DNA of 64,000 bases from NCBI RefSeq assembly GCF_012911005.2, contig NZ_WTVS01000001.1:1-64000 (forward strand), in the 5' to 3' direction. Positions 49,452 to 59,512 of this stretch are shown here, piece by piece. The DNA is from Aromatoleum toluolicum (GTDB lineage: Bacteria > Pseudomonadota > Gammaproteobacteria > Burkholderiales > Rhodocyclaceae). Made by a program: the position numbers and the translations under genes. The number at the start of each line of letters is the position of its first letter. Position 1 is the stretch's first letter. Below the pieces are notes generated by a model that was given only the letters and a program-made list of their open reading frames with translations, ran no database searches and was not told the origin of the DNA.

Positions 49452-49722
49452 TAAATAACGATCCCTGACAAGTCAAAGTTTGCTCACAAGGCACCCGCCG
49501 GGTTTCGGGGACGCCAGCCCGACCATGGCGGACGAACGGAGCGCGTAAAAAGTAGGTTTTCGATTCTAGCACAGCAGACGCCCCTTCCTTCCAGAGTCCT
49601 TCCGGCCGCAAAATGAGCCTTGAGACCTTGCGCATGGAATGACAAGAACCACGGAACTTGGGCCGGCACACGCCCTCTGACGGGTGTCGGTGAACGGCTC
49701 GCCCCAGACAGGAGGAATCCAG

Positions 49723-51645
49723 ATGACGATCTTCAATGCCTATCAGGCCCGATTCGAGGCGGCTCGCGAAGAGGAGATGTCCATCCAGGAGTACCTGGAG
49801 TTGTGCCGGTCGGATCGTTCGGCGTACGCAACGGCTGCGGAGCGGATGCTGATGGCGATCGGCGAACCCGAACTGGTCGACACTCGCGTTGACCCTCGCC
49901 TGTCGCGCATCTTCTCGAACAAGATGCTCAAGATCTACCCCGCCTTCCGCGATTTCTACGGCATGGAGGAGGTGATCGAGCATATCGTCTCCTACTTCCG
50001 CCATGCGGCGCAGGGACTGGAGGAGAAGAAGCAGATCCTCTACCTGCTTGGGCCGGTCGGCGGGGGCAAGTCGTCCCTCGCGGAGAAGCTGAAGTCACTG
50101 ATCGAAAACGTCCCGTTCTTCGCGATCAAGGGGTCGCCGGTGCATGAGTCGCCGTTGGGGCTGTTCGACGTGAATGAGGACGGCCGCCTGCTCGAGGACG
50201 ATTTCGGCATCCCGCGGCGCTACCTCAACACGATCATGAGCCCGTGGGCGGTAAAGCGCCTGCACGAATTCAACGGCGACATCACGCGCTTCCGCGTCGT
50301 CAAGCTGCGGCCGTCGGTGCTCAAGCAGACCGCCGTCGCCAAGACCGAGCCGGGCGACGAGAACAACCAGGACATTTCCTCGCTGGTCGGCAAGATCGAC
50401 ATCCGCAAGCTCGAACAGTATTCCCAGGACGACCCGGATGCGTACAGCTACTCGGGTGGCCTGTGCTTGGCGAACCGCGGTCTGCTGGAATTCGTCGAGA
50501 TGTTCAAGGCGCCGATCAAGGTGCTGCACCCCTTGCTGACGGCGACGCAGGAAGGCAACTACAAGGGCACCGAGGGCTTCGGTGCGATCCCGTTCGACGG
50601 CATCGTGATGGCGCACTCGAACGAGTCGGAGTGGGTCGCGTTCAAGAACAACCGCAACAACGAGGCCTTCCTCGACCGGATCTACACCGTGAAGGTGCCG
50701 TACTGCCTGCGCGTGTCCGACGAGATCCACATCTACGAGAAGCTGCTCGTCGAGAGCTCTTTGGCGGACGCCCCGTGCGCGCCGGACACGCTGCGCATGA
50801 TGGCGCAGTTCGCCGTGCTGTCGCGCCTGAAGGAGCCCGAGAACTCGAGCATCTATTCGAAGATGCGCATCTATGACGGCGAGAACCTCAAGGACACCGA
50901 TCCGAAGGCGAAGAGCTTCCAGGAGTATCGCGATTACGCCGGCGTCGACGAGGGCATGACCGGCCTGTCGACGCGGTTCGCGTTCAAGGCGCTGTCCAAG
51001 GTGTTCAACTTCGACCACCGCGAGGTGGCGGCGAACCCGGTACACCTGATGTATGTGCTCGAACAGCAGATCGAACAGGAACAGTACTCGCCTGAGGTCG
51101 AGGCGCGCTACATGGGCTACATCAAGGAGTTCCTGGCGCCGCGTTACGCCGAATTCATCGGCAAGGAAATCCAGACTGCATACTTGGAAAGCTACTCGGA
51201 GTATGGTCAGAACATCTTCGACCGCTACGTGACCTACGCCGACTTCTGGATCCAGGACCAGGAGTTCCGCGATCCGAATACGGGCGAGATCCTCGACCGC
51301 TCGGCCCTCAACGACGAACTGGAGAAGATCGAGAAGCCCGCCGGCATCAGCAACCCGAAGGACTTCCGCAACGAGGTGGTGAACTTCGTGCTGCGCGCAA
51401 GGGCCAAACACGACGGCAAGAACCCGAGCTGGACGAGCTACGAGAAGCTGCGCGGCGTGATCGAGAAGAAGATGTTCTCGAACACCGAGGAGCTGCTGCC
51501 GGTGATCAGCTTCAACGCGAAGGCGAGCGCCGACGACCAGAAGAAGCACCAGGACTTCGTCGATCGCATGATCGACAAGGGCTACACCGAGAAGCAGGTG
51601 CGGCTGCTGTGCGAATGGTATCTGCGGGTCCGCAAGTCGTCGTGA
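49723..51645 (+). CDS. yeaG: PrkA/YeaG serine protein kinase
   Basis: A 640-residue PrkA-type protein: AAA-like region with Walker A LLGPVGGGKSSLAEKL near residue 110 and a C-terminal kinase-like domain (PrkA C). Such proteins respond to nitrogen starvation and stationary phase. GGAGGAATCCAG precedes the ATG at 49723. It heads a three-gene cluster with yeaH and spoVR, conserved in many proteobacteria. The 271 bases before it hold the divergent trigger-factor start and no obvious additional gene. Confidence 0.92.
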   Translation: MTIFNAYQARFEAAREEEMSIQEYLELCRSDRSAYATAAERMLMAIGEPELVDTRVDPRLSRIFSNKMLKIYPAFRDFYGMEEVIEHIVSYFRHAAQGLEEKKQILYLLGPVGGGKSSLAEKLKSLIENVPFFAIKGSPVHESPLGLFDVNEDGRLLEDDFGIPRRYLNTIMSPWAVKRLHEFNGDITRFRVVKLRPSVLKQTAVAKTEPGDENNQDISSLVGKIDIRKLEQYSQDDPDAYSYSGGLCLANRGLLEFVEMFKAPIKVLHPLLTATQEGNYKGTEGFGAIPFDGIVMAHSNESEWVAFKNNRNNEAFLDRIYTVKVPYCLRVSDEIHIYEKLLVESSLADAPCAPDTLRMMAQFAVLSRLKEPENSSIYSKMRIYDGENLKDTDPKAKSFQEYRDYAGVDEGMTGLSTRFAFKALSKVFNFDHREVAANPVHLMYVLEQQIEQEQYSPEVEARYMGYIKEFLAPRYAEFIGKEIQTAYLESYSEYGQNIFDRYVTYADFWIQDQEFRDPNTGEILDRSALNDELEKIEKPAGISNPKDFRNEVVNFVLRARAKHDGKNPSWTSYEKLRGVIEKKMFSNTEELLPVISFNAKASADDQKKHQDFVDRMIDKGYTEKQVRLLCEWYLRVRKSS

Positions 51646-51705
51646 CCGACGCGCCGTCCGGACGAAGCGTCCGGACGGCGTTCCGCATCCCTGCCGGAGA
51701 CACAC

Positions 51706-52974
51706 ATGACCCGCATCATCGATCGGCGGTTCGACAGCAAGAAGAAGAGCGCGGTCAATCGCCAGCGCTTCATGCGCCGCTTCAAGCAGCAGATTCGCCG
51801 CGCGGTGAACGACGCGATCCAGGATCGCTCCATTCGCGACCTCGACAACGGCGAGCAGATCACGATCCCGTCCAAGGATCTGAGCGAGCCGCAATTCCAG
51901 CACGGCCGCGGGGGCATCTGGGAACAGGTGTTCTCGGGCAACGATCAGTTCGCCAGCGGCGATCTGATCAACCGCCCCCCTTCCGGCGGGGGCGGAGGAC
52001 GAGGCCAGGGCAAGGCGAGCAACGAGGGTGAAGGCGAAGACGATTTCGTGTTCCACCTGTCGCGCGAGGAATTTCTCGACATTTTCTTCGACGACCTTGC
52101 CCTGCCCAACCTGGTTCGCACCCAGCTCGCGCGCATCAGTGACTACAAGACCCAGCGCGCCGGCTTCAAGTCGGACGGCTCGCCGGCGAACATCAACATC
52201 GTGCGCTCGATGCGCGGCGCGCTGGGGCGCCGGCTCGCGCTCGGCTCACCATTTTCCGCACGGTTGCGCGAACTGCAGAAGGAACTGGAGCAGGTCATCG
52301 AGGAGTCGGGCGAGGACTGCGAGGACGCGCTGAAGCTCAAGGACGAAATCGGACGCCTGCGCGCGAAGATCGAGGCGATCCCCTTCATCGACAGCTTCGA
52401 TCTGCGCTACAACAACCGCATCCGCGTGCCGAAACCGACGACGCAGGCGGTGATGTTCTGCGTGATGGACGTTTCGGGCTCGATGGACGAGGAGAAGAAG
52501 GCGACGGCGAAGCGCTTCTTCATGCTGCTGTACCTGTTTCTCACGCGCACCTACGAGCACATCGAGGTCGTCTTCATCCGCCACCACACGGTGGCGAAGG
52601 AAGTGGACGAGGAAGAATTCTTCCATTCGCGCGAGTCCGGCGGCACGGTGGTATCGAGCGCCTTGAAACTGATGCATGAGGTGATCGCCGAACGCTACGC
52701 ACACGGCACCTGGAACATCTACGGTGCCCAGGCCTCGGACGGCGACAACTGGGACAACGACTCGCCGATCTGTCGCGAGCTGCTGGGCTCGCAAATCCTG
52801 CCGTGGTGCCAGTACTTCGCGTACATCGAGATCACCCCCGGCGAGCCGCAGAACCTGTGGCGGGAGTACGAGAAGCTGTCGGGCGAGCACAAGAACTTCG
52901 CCCTGCAGCGTATCGAGGAACCGGCCGACATCTATCCGGTGTTTCGCGAACTCTTCAAGAAGAATTTCGTATGA
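51706..52974 (+). CDS. yeaH: YeaH/YhbH family protein (DUF444, von Willebrand A-like)
   Basis: A 422-residue protein of the DUF444 family. The N-terminal part is charged (RRFDSKKKSAVNRQRFMRRFK), followed by a glycine-rich spacer PPSGGGGGRGQGKA; the C-terminal half has a von Willebrand A-like domain with a MIDAS-type sequence MDVSGSMDEEKKATAKRF. It works with YeaG in stress adaptation; the molecular role is not settled. The stop overlaps the spoVR start as ATGA. Confidence 0.9.
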   Translation: MTRIIDRRFDSKKKSAVNRQRFMRRFKQQIRRAVNDAIQDRSIRDLDNGEQITIPSKDLSEPQFQHGRGGIWEQVFSGNDQFASGDLINRPPSGGGGGRGQGKASNEGEGEDDFVFHLSREEFLDIFFDDLALPNLVRTQLARISDYKTQRAGFKSDGSPANINIVRSMRGALGRRLALGSPFSARLRELQKELEQVIEESGEDCEDALKLKDEIGRLRAKIEAIPFIDSFDLRYNNRIRVPKPTTQAVMFCVMDVSGSMDEEKKATAKRFFMLLYLFLTRTYEHIEVVFIRHHTVAKEVDEEEFFHSRESGGTVVSSALKLMHEVIAERYAHGTWNIYGAQASDGDNWDNDSPICRELLGSQILPWCQYFAYIEITPGEPQNLWREYEKLSGEHKNFALQRIEEPADIYPVFRELFKKNFV

Positions 52975-54509
52975 AGCGCGCCACCTCAAAGAAGGTCAAG
53001 CAGCTGCCGGCGACGTCCGAGTGGACTTTCGAGGCCATCGACGCCTACCACACCGAGATCGCGCGCGTGGCGGCGAATTTCAGCCTCGACACCTATCCGG
53101 CGCAGATCGAGCTGATCACGTCCGAACAGATGATGGACGCTTACGCGTCGGTCGGCATGCCGGTGAACTACCACCACTGGTCCTTCGGCAAGCACTTCCT
53201 CTCGACGGAGAAGAGCTACCGGCGCGGCCAGATGGGCCTGGCCTACGAGATCGTCATCAATTCGAACCCCTGCATCGCCTACCTGATGGAGGAGAACACG
53301 CTGACGATGCAGGCGCTGGTGATCGCGCATGCGGCCTACGGACACAACAGCTTCTTCAAGGGCAACTATCTCTTCCGCACCTGGACGAACGCGGATGCCA
53401 TCATCGACTACCTGATCTTCGCGCGAAACTACATTGCGCATTGCGAGGAGCGCTACGGCGAGGAGGAGGTGGAGTTGCTGCTCGACTCCTGCCATGCGCT
53501 GATGAACCTGGGCGTGGACCGCTACAAGCGTCCGCCCAAGCTGTCGCTTGCGAAGGAGAAGCTGCGCCAGGCGGAGCGCACGGAGTACCTGCAGAGCCAG
53601 GTCAATGAGCTGTGGCGGACGCTGCCGGTCCACGACGCCAGGCCGGGCAAGGTCGCGGCCGTGCGCTTTCCGCCCGAGCCCGAGGAGAACCTGCTGTACT
53701 TCGTCGAAAAGCATGCGCCGCTACTGGAGCCTTGGCAGCGCGAAGTCGTGCGTATCGTGCGCAAGGTCGCGCAGTACTTCTTCCCGCAGCGCCAGACGCA
53801 GGTCATGAACGAGGGCTGGGCGTGCTTCTGGCACTACACGCTGATCAACAAGCTGTACGACGAGGGCCTGCTTGCGGACAGCTTCATGCTCGAGTTCCTG
53901 CAGTCGCACACCAACGTGGTGTACCAACCCTCTTACAACGATCGCTGGTACAGCGGCATAAACCCGTACGCGCTGGGCTTCGCGATGTGGCAGGACATCA
54001 AGCGCATCTGCGAAGATCCGACCGCGGAGGACCGGGCGTGGTTTCCCGATATCGCCGGCAGCGACTGGCGCGAGACCTTCGACTTCGCGATGAAGAACTT
54101 CAAGGACGAGAGCTTCGTCGCGCAATACCTGTCGCCAAAGATCATGCGCGACTTCCGCATGTTCGCGATCCTTGACGACGAACACGAGGCGAAGCTCAAG
54201 GTCTCGGCGATCCATGACGAGACGGGCTACCGGCGCGTGCGCGAGATCCTGTCCGACCAATACAACCTCGGTAGCCGCGAACCGAACATCCAGGTGTGGA
54301 ACGTGGACCTGCGCGGCGACCGCTCACTGACGCTGCGCCACCAGCAGTATCGCAAGCGGCCGCTGGGCGGCAGCATCGACGAGGTGATGAAGCACATGGC
54401 ACGGCTGTGGGGCTTCACAGTGCGGCTCGAGACCCAGCACGAGGACGGGAGCGTCGAGCTGGTCCAGGAGACGCGCCTCGAAAAGCGCCGCGGACAGGCC
54501 GAGAATTAG
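52971..54509 (+). CDS. SpoVR-family protein (YcgB-like)
   Basis: A 512-residue member of the SpoVR/YcgB family, named after a Bacillus cortex protein but widespread in non-sporulating bacteria. Recognisable segments are MPVNYHHWSFGKHF, YEIVINSNPCIAYLMEEN and MNEGWACFWHYTLINKLY; conserved histidines and cysteines suggest metal binding, not shown. Translational overlap with yeaH places it in the same stress cluster. Confidence 0.9.
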   Translation: MKRATSKKVKQLPATSEWTFEAIDAYHTEIARVAANFSLDTYPAQIELITSEQMMDAYASVGMPVNYHHWSFGKHFLSTEKSYRRGQMGLAYEIVINSNPCIAYLMEENTLTMQALVIAHAAYGHNSFFKGNYLFRTWTNADAIIDYLIFARNYIAHCEERYGEEEVELLLDSCHALMNLGVDRYKRPPKLSLAKEKLRQAERTEYLQSQVNELWRTLPVHDARPGKVAAVRFPPEPEENLLYFVEKHAPLLEPWQREVVRIVRKVAQYFFPQRQTQVMNEGWACFWHYTLINKLYDEGLLADSFMLEFLQSHTNVVYQPSYNDRWYSGINPYALGFAMWQDIKRICEDPTAEDRAWFPDIAGSDWRETFDFAMKNFKDESFVAQYLSPKIMRDFRMFAILDDEHEAKLKVSAIHDETGYRRVREILSDQYNLGSREPNIQVWNVDLRGDRSLTLRHQQYRKRPLGGSIDEVMKHMARLWGFTVRLETQHEDGSVELVQETRLEKRRGQAEN

Positions 54510-54549
54510 GGAATCTTCGCAGCGAGTCAGTGCAAGCACAATGCCACTG

Positions 54550-54582
54550 AACGCCGGCCCGTCGGATCGACGCGCCGGCGTT
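54550..54582 (+). terminator. Terminator after the spoVR gene
   Basis: AACGCCGGC and GCCGGCGTT form a nine-pair stem with a 15-base loop that can pair further, followed by CGCTTTTC. It lies 41 bases after the stop and before the next promoter. Confidence 0.6.
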
Positions 54583-54730
54583 CGCTTTTCAGGGCAGCGG
54601 AAGACCCGCTCGGCGCAGTCATGCTGGCGCCTCGCATGACGCTCTTTTATCCGGGACATTCAATCGCACATTGACGTCATAAATCGGACTGGGGCTAGAA
54701 TCGGGCATTTCCCTTCCCGCCGGAGGCTTC

Positions 54731-56236
54731 ATGTTCCTGCCGCCCAAACCGATCTACCCGGTAGACGGCATCCGTACAATCGAAGCATTGGTCGCCCCGC
54801 ATGCGCAGCCCAGCCTGATGGAGCGTGCCGGCCGCGTCGCTGCGGAGGAAGCCGTGCGCCTCACGCAGGATCGCGCGGGACATGTCCTGATCGCCTGCGG
54901 CCCTGGAAACAACGGCGGGGACGGCTTCGTGATGGCACGCCGCCTGCTGCAGGCCGGACGCAACGTCACCGTCGCCTTTGCCGACGACGCGGCGAAGCTG
55001 CCGCGTGACGCCGCGGCTGCCTTTGCAGCATGGCGCGCGGCCGGCGGCGAGACGGTCTCGGACTTTCCGGCTGCGCCGGCAAACGGCTGGGCGCTGGTGG
55101 TCGACGCACTGTTCGGCATCGGACTGCGCAGCCCTGTCACCGGACGGCATGCGCAGTGGATCGAGGCGCTCAACGCGCAACACGCCCCGCGGCTGGCGAT
55201 CGACATTCCCAGCGGACTCGACGCCGACACCGGGCAGGTGTTGGGCACGGTCTTCCATGCGACCACGACGCTGACCTTTCTGGCGCTCAAGCCGGGACTT
55301 CTCACGCACGACGGACCGGACATCGCCGGAGTCGTCAATGTGCACCGGCTCGACATCGACCCGCCGAATTACCTGCCACCCAAGGGCCTGCAGATCCAGT
55401 CGGGCATCCTCAAACCCTTCCTCAAGCAGCGTCTGCAGAACACCCACAAGGGGTGCTACGGTGACGTCGGCATCATCGGCGGAGCGCGAGGCATGACCGG
55501 GGCGGCGCTGCTCGCGGGGCGCGCCGCATTGAAACTGGGCTGCGGCCGGGTGCTCACCGGCCTGGTCGACGACGCGGCGCCGGCGGTCGACTTCACGCAA
55601 CCCGAGCTGATGCTGCAGCGCCCGGACGACGTCATCGAACTCGCGACCGTTCTCGCGCTAGGGCCGGGGCTGGGCGACGGCGAGGCAGCCGCGGGGCTGC
55701 TCGAACGGGCGATCCGGCGGCCGCGCCCCATCGTGCTCGATGCCGATGCGCTGAACATCGTCGCAGCCTCGGAAAACCTGCGAACGCTCGTCGCCGCGCG
55801 CGAGGCGCCAACGGTGATGACGCCCCACCCCGGCGAAGCAGGACGCTTGCTGCGCTCGAACACAGCCGGCGTCCAGAGCGATCGTGTCGCAAGCGCCCTC
55901 GAACTCGCACGCACCTTCAATGCGGTAGTGGTCCTCAAGGGGAGCGGCAGTGTGATCGCGACGCCGGACGGCCGCTGGCTGATCAACAGCACCGGTCACC
56001 CCGGTATGGCGAGCGCGGGCATGGGCGACGTGCTCACGGGATTGATCGCGAGCCTGATCGCGCAAGGGTGGCCGGCCGAATCGGGTCTCATCGCGGCGGT
56101 ACATCTGCATGGCGCGGCGGCCGACCGGCTCGCCCGCGAAGGCATCGGTCCGGTGGGTCTGACCGCGAGCGAAGTCGCGGAGGCTTCACGCGGCATCTTC
56201 AATGCATGGACGATGCAGGCAACCAAGGGGCACTGA
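54731..56236 (+). CDS. nnr: Bifunctional NAD(P)HX epimerase/dehydratase
   Basis: A 501-residue fusion that repairs hydrated NADH and NADPH. Residues 1-210 are the YjeF N-terminal epimerase domain (ACGPGNNGGDGFVMARRL), residues ~225-495 the ADP-dependent dehydratase domain with TPHPGEAGRLL, VLKGSGSVIATPDG and the ribokinase-like GHPGMASAGMGDVLTG. Fusion in this order is standard in bacteria. Confidence 0.93.
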   Translation: MFLPPKPIYPVDGIRTIEALVAPHAQPSLMERAGRVAAEEAVRLTQDRAGHVLIACGPGNNGGDGFVMARRLLQAGRNVTVAFADDAAKLPRDAAAAFAAWRAAGGETVSDFPAAPANGWALVVDALFGIGLRSPVTGRHAQWIEALNAQHAPRLAIDIPSGLDADTGQVLGTVFHATTTLTFLALKPGLLTHDGPDIAGVVNVHRLDIDPPNYLPPKGLQIQSGILKPFLKQRLQNTHKGCYGDVGIIGGARGMTGAALLAGRAALKLGCGRVLTGLVDDAAPAVDFTQPELMLQRPDDVIELATVLALGPGLGDGEAAAGLLERAIRRPRPIVLDADALNIVAASENLRTLVAAREAPTVMTPHPGEAGRLLRSNTAGVQSDRVASALELARTFNAVVVLKGSGSVIATPDGRWLINSTGHPGMASAGMGDVLTGLIASLIAQGWPAESGLIAAVHLHGAAADRLAREGIGPVGLTASEVAEASRGIFNAWTMQATKGH

Positions 56237-56345
56237 ATGCTGCAGACGGCGCGGGCGGTGATTTTCCACGAATAACGCAGGTTGTTCGCCCATCATCGCC
56301 CGGCGGGACTGCTAGAATCGCCGTGTCCGATTTTGTAACAGACCA

Positions 56346-57599
56346 ATGCCGCAGATCAGCGTCGACCGACTCAGGCCAGGCGTATTCATTTCACTGGCCT
56401 CGCTAGGCTGGATGGATCACCCATTTCTGCTGAGCCGCTTCTGCCTCTCGAATGAGAAGCAGATCCAGGCGCTGCGCGAAATGGGCATCACCGAGGTCGA
56501 ATGGGACCCGGCGCGCAGTACCGCGGAGCCTTTCCCGCCGCGCACCGCGGATGCGCAGGCGCCGGAACCGGAGCAGGATTTCGGCACGGCTGCCCTGGCG
56601 GGCATGCAGGACGAGAAACGGGTGCGCATCGAACGGGTGCGCGAACAGCGTGAAGGCCTCGCGCGGCGCGAGCGTCTGTTCGAGCAGCAGGCGATTGCCG
56701 CGGGCGATGTGTTCCGGTCGTTGGCGAGCCGGCCGCAGGACGCGCAGCGACAGGCCAATGCGCTGGTCGGCAGCCTGGTGGAAAACCTGCTCGGCAACGA
56801 CAGCATGGTGATCCATCTGGTGAATCAGAAGAGCCGCGAAGGTGGCCTGGCATTCCACGCGCTCAACGTCATGGCGCTGTCGCTGATGCTGGGCAAGACG
56901 CTGGGACTCTCCGAGGAGGAGATGCGCCACCTCGGTCTGGGCGCCCTGCTCCACGACATCGGCAAGCAGGAGATTCCGCCGCGCATCCTGCGCAGCACGA
57001 AGCGCACGGGTCCCGAGGAAGATTTCTACCGCGCCCACGTGGGCTACGGGATCAAGGCGATCAGCTGCATGCGCGACCTGCCCGTGCCGGTGCGCAACGT
57101 CATCGCCTGCCACCACGAATTTTTCGACGGCAGCGGCTTTCCCAACCGGCTCGCGGGCGAGAAGATCCCCCGGCTCGCCCGCATCGCGGCGATCGCGAAC
57201 CGCTACGACAACCTGTGCAACCCCTTCGACCTGCGCGAGGCCAAGGCGCCGGCCGAGGCGCTGCGCCAGATCTTCCGCACCGAGAGCAAGCACTACGACG
57301 AGCAGCTCGTGCAACTGTTCATCAGGACGCTGGGAGTCTATCCGCCCGGCACCTTCGTGGCGCTGTCGAACGGTAGCGTCGGCATGGTCGTCGAAACCAA
57401 CCCGGCAAACCTCCTCCATCCGCTCGTGATGCTGCACGACCCGGACATTCCGCGTTCCGAAGCCATGCTCGTGGACCTGCGCGACGCCGACCTGAAGGTG
57501 GAAGCGGCGCTCAGCCCGGCGACCCTGCCGGTCGAAACCGTCGAATACCTCGCACCGCGCGGGCGTCTCGACTACTTCGTCGACGGCAGCAAGAACTGA
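56346..57599 (+). CDS. HD-GYP domain protein (DUF3391), GYP motif altered
   Basis: A 417-residue protein: an N-terminal DUF3391 region (residues 1-~130) and a C-terminal HD-GYP domain. HD motif is in LGALLHDIGKQEIPP; the following HH is in IACHHEFFDGSGFPNRLAG, where GYP reads GFP. Canonical HD-GYP proteins hydrolyse cyclic di-GMP; with the tyrosine changed to phenylalanine and other metal ligands present, activity is likely retained but unproven. No membrane segment or receiver domain. Confidence 0.85.
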   Translation: MPQISVDRLRPGVFISLASLGWMDHPFLLSRFCLSNEKQIQALREMGITEVEWDPARSTAEPFPPRTADAQAPEPEQDFGTAALAGMQDEKRVRIERVREQREGLARRERLFEQQAIAAGDVFRSLASRPQDAQRQANALVGSLVENLLGNDSMVIHLVNQKSREGGLAFHALNVMALSLMLGKTLGLSEEEMRHLGLGALLHDIGKQEIPPRILRSTKRTGPEEDFYRAHVGYGIKAISCMRDLPVPVRNVIACHHEFFDGSGFPNRLAGEKIPRLARIAAIANRYDNLCNPFDLREAKAPAEALRQIFRTESKHYDEQLVQLFIRTLGVYPPGTFVALSNGSVGMVVETNPANLLHPLVMLHDPDIPRSEAMLVDLRDADLKVEAALSPATLPVETVEYLAPRGRLDYFVDGSKN

Positions 57600-57628
57600 G
57601 CGTCCGCGCTTGACGGCGCGACGCCGTG

Positions 57629-58540
57629 TCAGCTCCTGCCCTGCGCGACGCCCGTGCGGCCGGGCAGGCGGATTACTCCGGTCGCAAGCCCCGTCCCCGC
57701 CAGGATCACCCCGCATCCCGCGAGCATGTTTAGGGTGATCGCCTCGTCGAGCAGCATCGCCCCCCACAGCATGCCGAAAATCGGGATCAGGAAGGTGACG
57801 GCGATCGCACGCGCAGGGCCGATGCGTGCGATAAGGCGGAAGTACATGACATACGCGACGCCGGTGCAGGCGAACGCGAGCAGCAGCACGGCGATCCAGG
57901 CCTCTTGCGCAGGCATCGCTTGCGGCCAAAGCCAGACGGCGAAGGGCGCGAGCACCAGCGCCGCGTAGAACTGGCTGCCGGTCGCAATCGCCATGGGATC
58001 CACGCCCGACAGGTAGCGCTTGGTGAAATTCGCCGCGATGCCGTAGTTGAGCGTCGCCGCAAGGCAGGCGGCCACCGCCCAGCCCGAGCCCCCGGTACGG
58101 AACGAAGCCTTGCCCCACACTAGGATCACGACGCCCAGCAGGCCGACCAGCAGGCCGGCGGTCGCAGGCGCGGACAAGCGGTCCTTGAGCCAGACCCACG
58201 CGACCAGGGCGGCAAACAGCGGCGATGTGGCATTCACGATGGATGCGAAACCGGCCGTGACGGACAGCGCAGCCCAAGCGTACAGTACGAAGGGCAAGGC
58301 GGAGTTGGTGACGCCGACGAAGAGCAGCGGTCCCGCCTTGCGCCACAGCGGTGCGAGTTCACCGCGCCATGCGAGCACGGGCAGCAGCAACAGGGCTGCG
58401 AGACCGACCCGAAGCTCGATGAGCGCCGCAGGGCCGAACTGCGGGGCCGCAACGCGCATGAAGAGAAACGACCCGCCCCACAGGGCGGCAAGGATCAGCA
58501 GTTCGGATACGTCACGCGGTCTCACTTCCGCTCCCGACAA
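57629..58540 (-). CDS. EamA/DMT-family exporter
   Basis: A 303-residue membrane protein with ten predicted helices in two EamA repeats (first to about residue 145, second after it). The first-repeat features LAALWGGSFLFMRVAAPQFGP and the second LLLAFACTGVAYVMYFRLIARIGP are typical. Such proteins export metabolites or amino acids; the substrate is unknown. It converges on the HD-GYP gene with 29 bases between. Confidence 0.82.
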   Translation of the reverse strand: MSGAEVRPRDVSELLILAALWGGSFLFMRVAAPQFGPAALIELRVGLAALLLLPVLAWRGELAPLWRKAGPLLFVGVTNSALPFVLYAWAALSVTAGFASIVNATSPLFAALVAWVWLKDRLSAPATAGLLVGLLGVVILVWGKASFRTGGSGWAVAACLAATLNYGIAANFTKRYLSGVDPMAIATGSQFYAALVLAPFAVWLWPQAMPAQEAWIAVLLLAFACTGVAYVMYFRLIARIGPARAIAVTFLIPIFGMLWGAMLLDEAITLNMLAGCGVILAGTGLATGVIRLPGRTGVAQGRS

Positions 58541-58626
58541 GGTCGGCCCGCCAGCGGGGCACGATTGCCCCGGCCTGCGGCGGAACCGCTAGAATTTCTG
58601 TTTAATCATACCGAGCCGCGCCCGCC

Positions 58627-59475
58627 ATGAACCTGTCACAACAACTGCGCATCGAGATCCAGCGCAACGTCGCCGCATCGCTCGCCGAAGACGTCGGCAC
58701 CGGCGACCTGACCGCGCGCCTGATCGCCGCCCAAACTGACGCCCGCGGCCGGGTGATCACGCGCGAAGAGGCCGTCGTGTGCGGCACCGCCTGGTTCGAC
58801 GCCGCATTCGCGGCGCTGAGCTCCGCAGCCACGATCATCTGGCATGTGCGCGACGGCGACCGCGTCGAGGCAGGCCAGGTCCTGTGCGACGTCGTCGCCA
58901 ACGCGCGGGTGCTGCTCACGGCCGAACGCACCGCGCTCAACTTCCTGCAGCTGCTGTCGGGTACCGCCACCGTCACGCGCCGCTTCGTCGACGCGGTCGC
59001 GGGCACCGGCGCGAAGATTGTCGACACGCGCAAGACGCTGCCCGGGCTGCGCCTGGCGCAGAAGTATGCCGTCGCCGTGGGCGGCGGCACCAACCATCGT
59101 GTCGGCCTCTACGACGGCATCCTGATCAAGGAAAACCACATCATCGCGGCGGGGAGCGTCGCCCGCGTGATGGAGGAAGCGAAGAAGATCGCCCCCTCGA
59201 ACGTGTTCATCGAAATCGAGGTCGAGGACCTCGCACAGCTCGACGAGGCGCTCGCCGCCGGCGCGAAGATGATCCTGCTCGACAACATGGATCTCGCGAC
59301 GATGCGCGAAGCGGTGCGCATCACCGCCGGCCGCGCCGAACTCGAAGCCTCCGGCGGCGTGAGCCTGGAGAAGGTGCGCGCCATCGCCGAAACCGGCGTC
59401 GACCGCATCTCCATCGGCAGCCTCACCAAGGACGTCCGCGCCCTCGACTTGTCGCTGCGCCACATCGAGGAGTGA
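58627..59475 (+). CDS. nadC: Nicotinate-nucleotide pyrophosphorylase (quinolinate phosphoribosyltransferase)
   Basis: A 282-residue enzyme of NAD synthesis that makes nicotinate mononucleotide from quinolinate and phosphoribosyl pyrophosphate. Motifs: EDVGTGDLTARL near the start, TRKTLPGLRLAQKYAV with substrate-binding basic residues, GGGTNHRVGLYDGILIKENH, and the C-terminal EASGGVSLEKV. Divergent from the exporter gene by 86 bases. Confidence 0.95.
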   Translation: MNLSQQLRIEIQRNVAASLAEDVGTGDLTARLIAAQTDARGRVITREEAVVCGTAWFDAAFAALSSAATIIWHVRDGDRVEAGQVLCDVVANARVLLTAERTALNFLQLLSGTATVTRRFVDAVAGTGAKIVDTRKTLPGLRLAQKYAVAVGGGTNHRVGLYDGILIKENHIIAAGSVARVMEEAKKIAPSNVFIEIEVEDLAQLDEALAAGAKMILLDNMDLATMREAVRITAGRAELEASGGVSLEKVRAIAETGVDRISIGSLTKDVRALDLSLRHIEE

Positions 59476-59482
59476 GCCGCAG

Positions 59483-59509
59483 GCGCAGGGCCGGGAACCG
59501 GCTCTGCGC
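59483..59509. terminator. Hairpin between convergent nadC and thrC
   Basis: GCGCAG-G-GCCGG, loop GAA, CCGGC-T-CTGCGC: eleven pairs interrupted by one mismatch, in the 37-base gap between two convergent genes. No T tract. Confidence 0.6.
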
Positions 59510-59512
59510 GCT

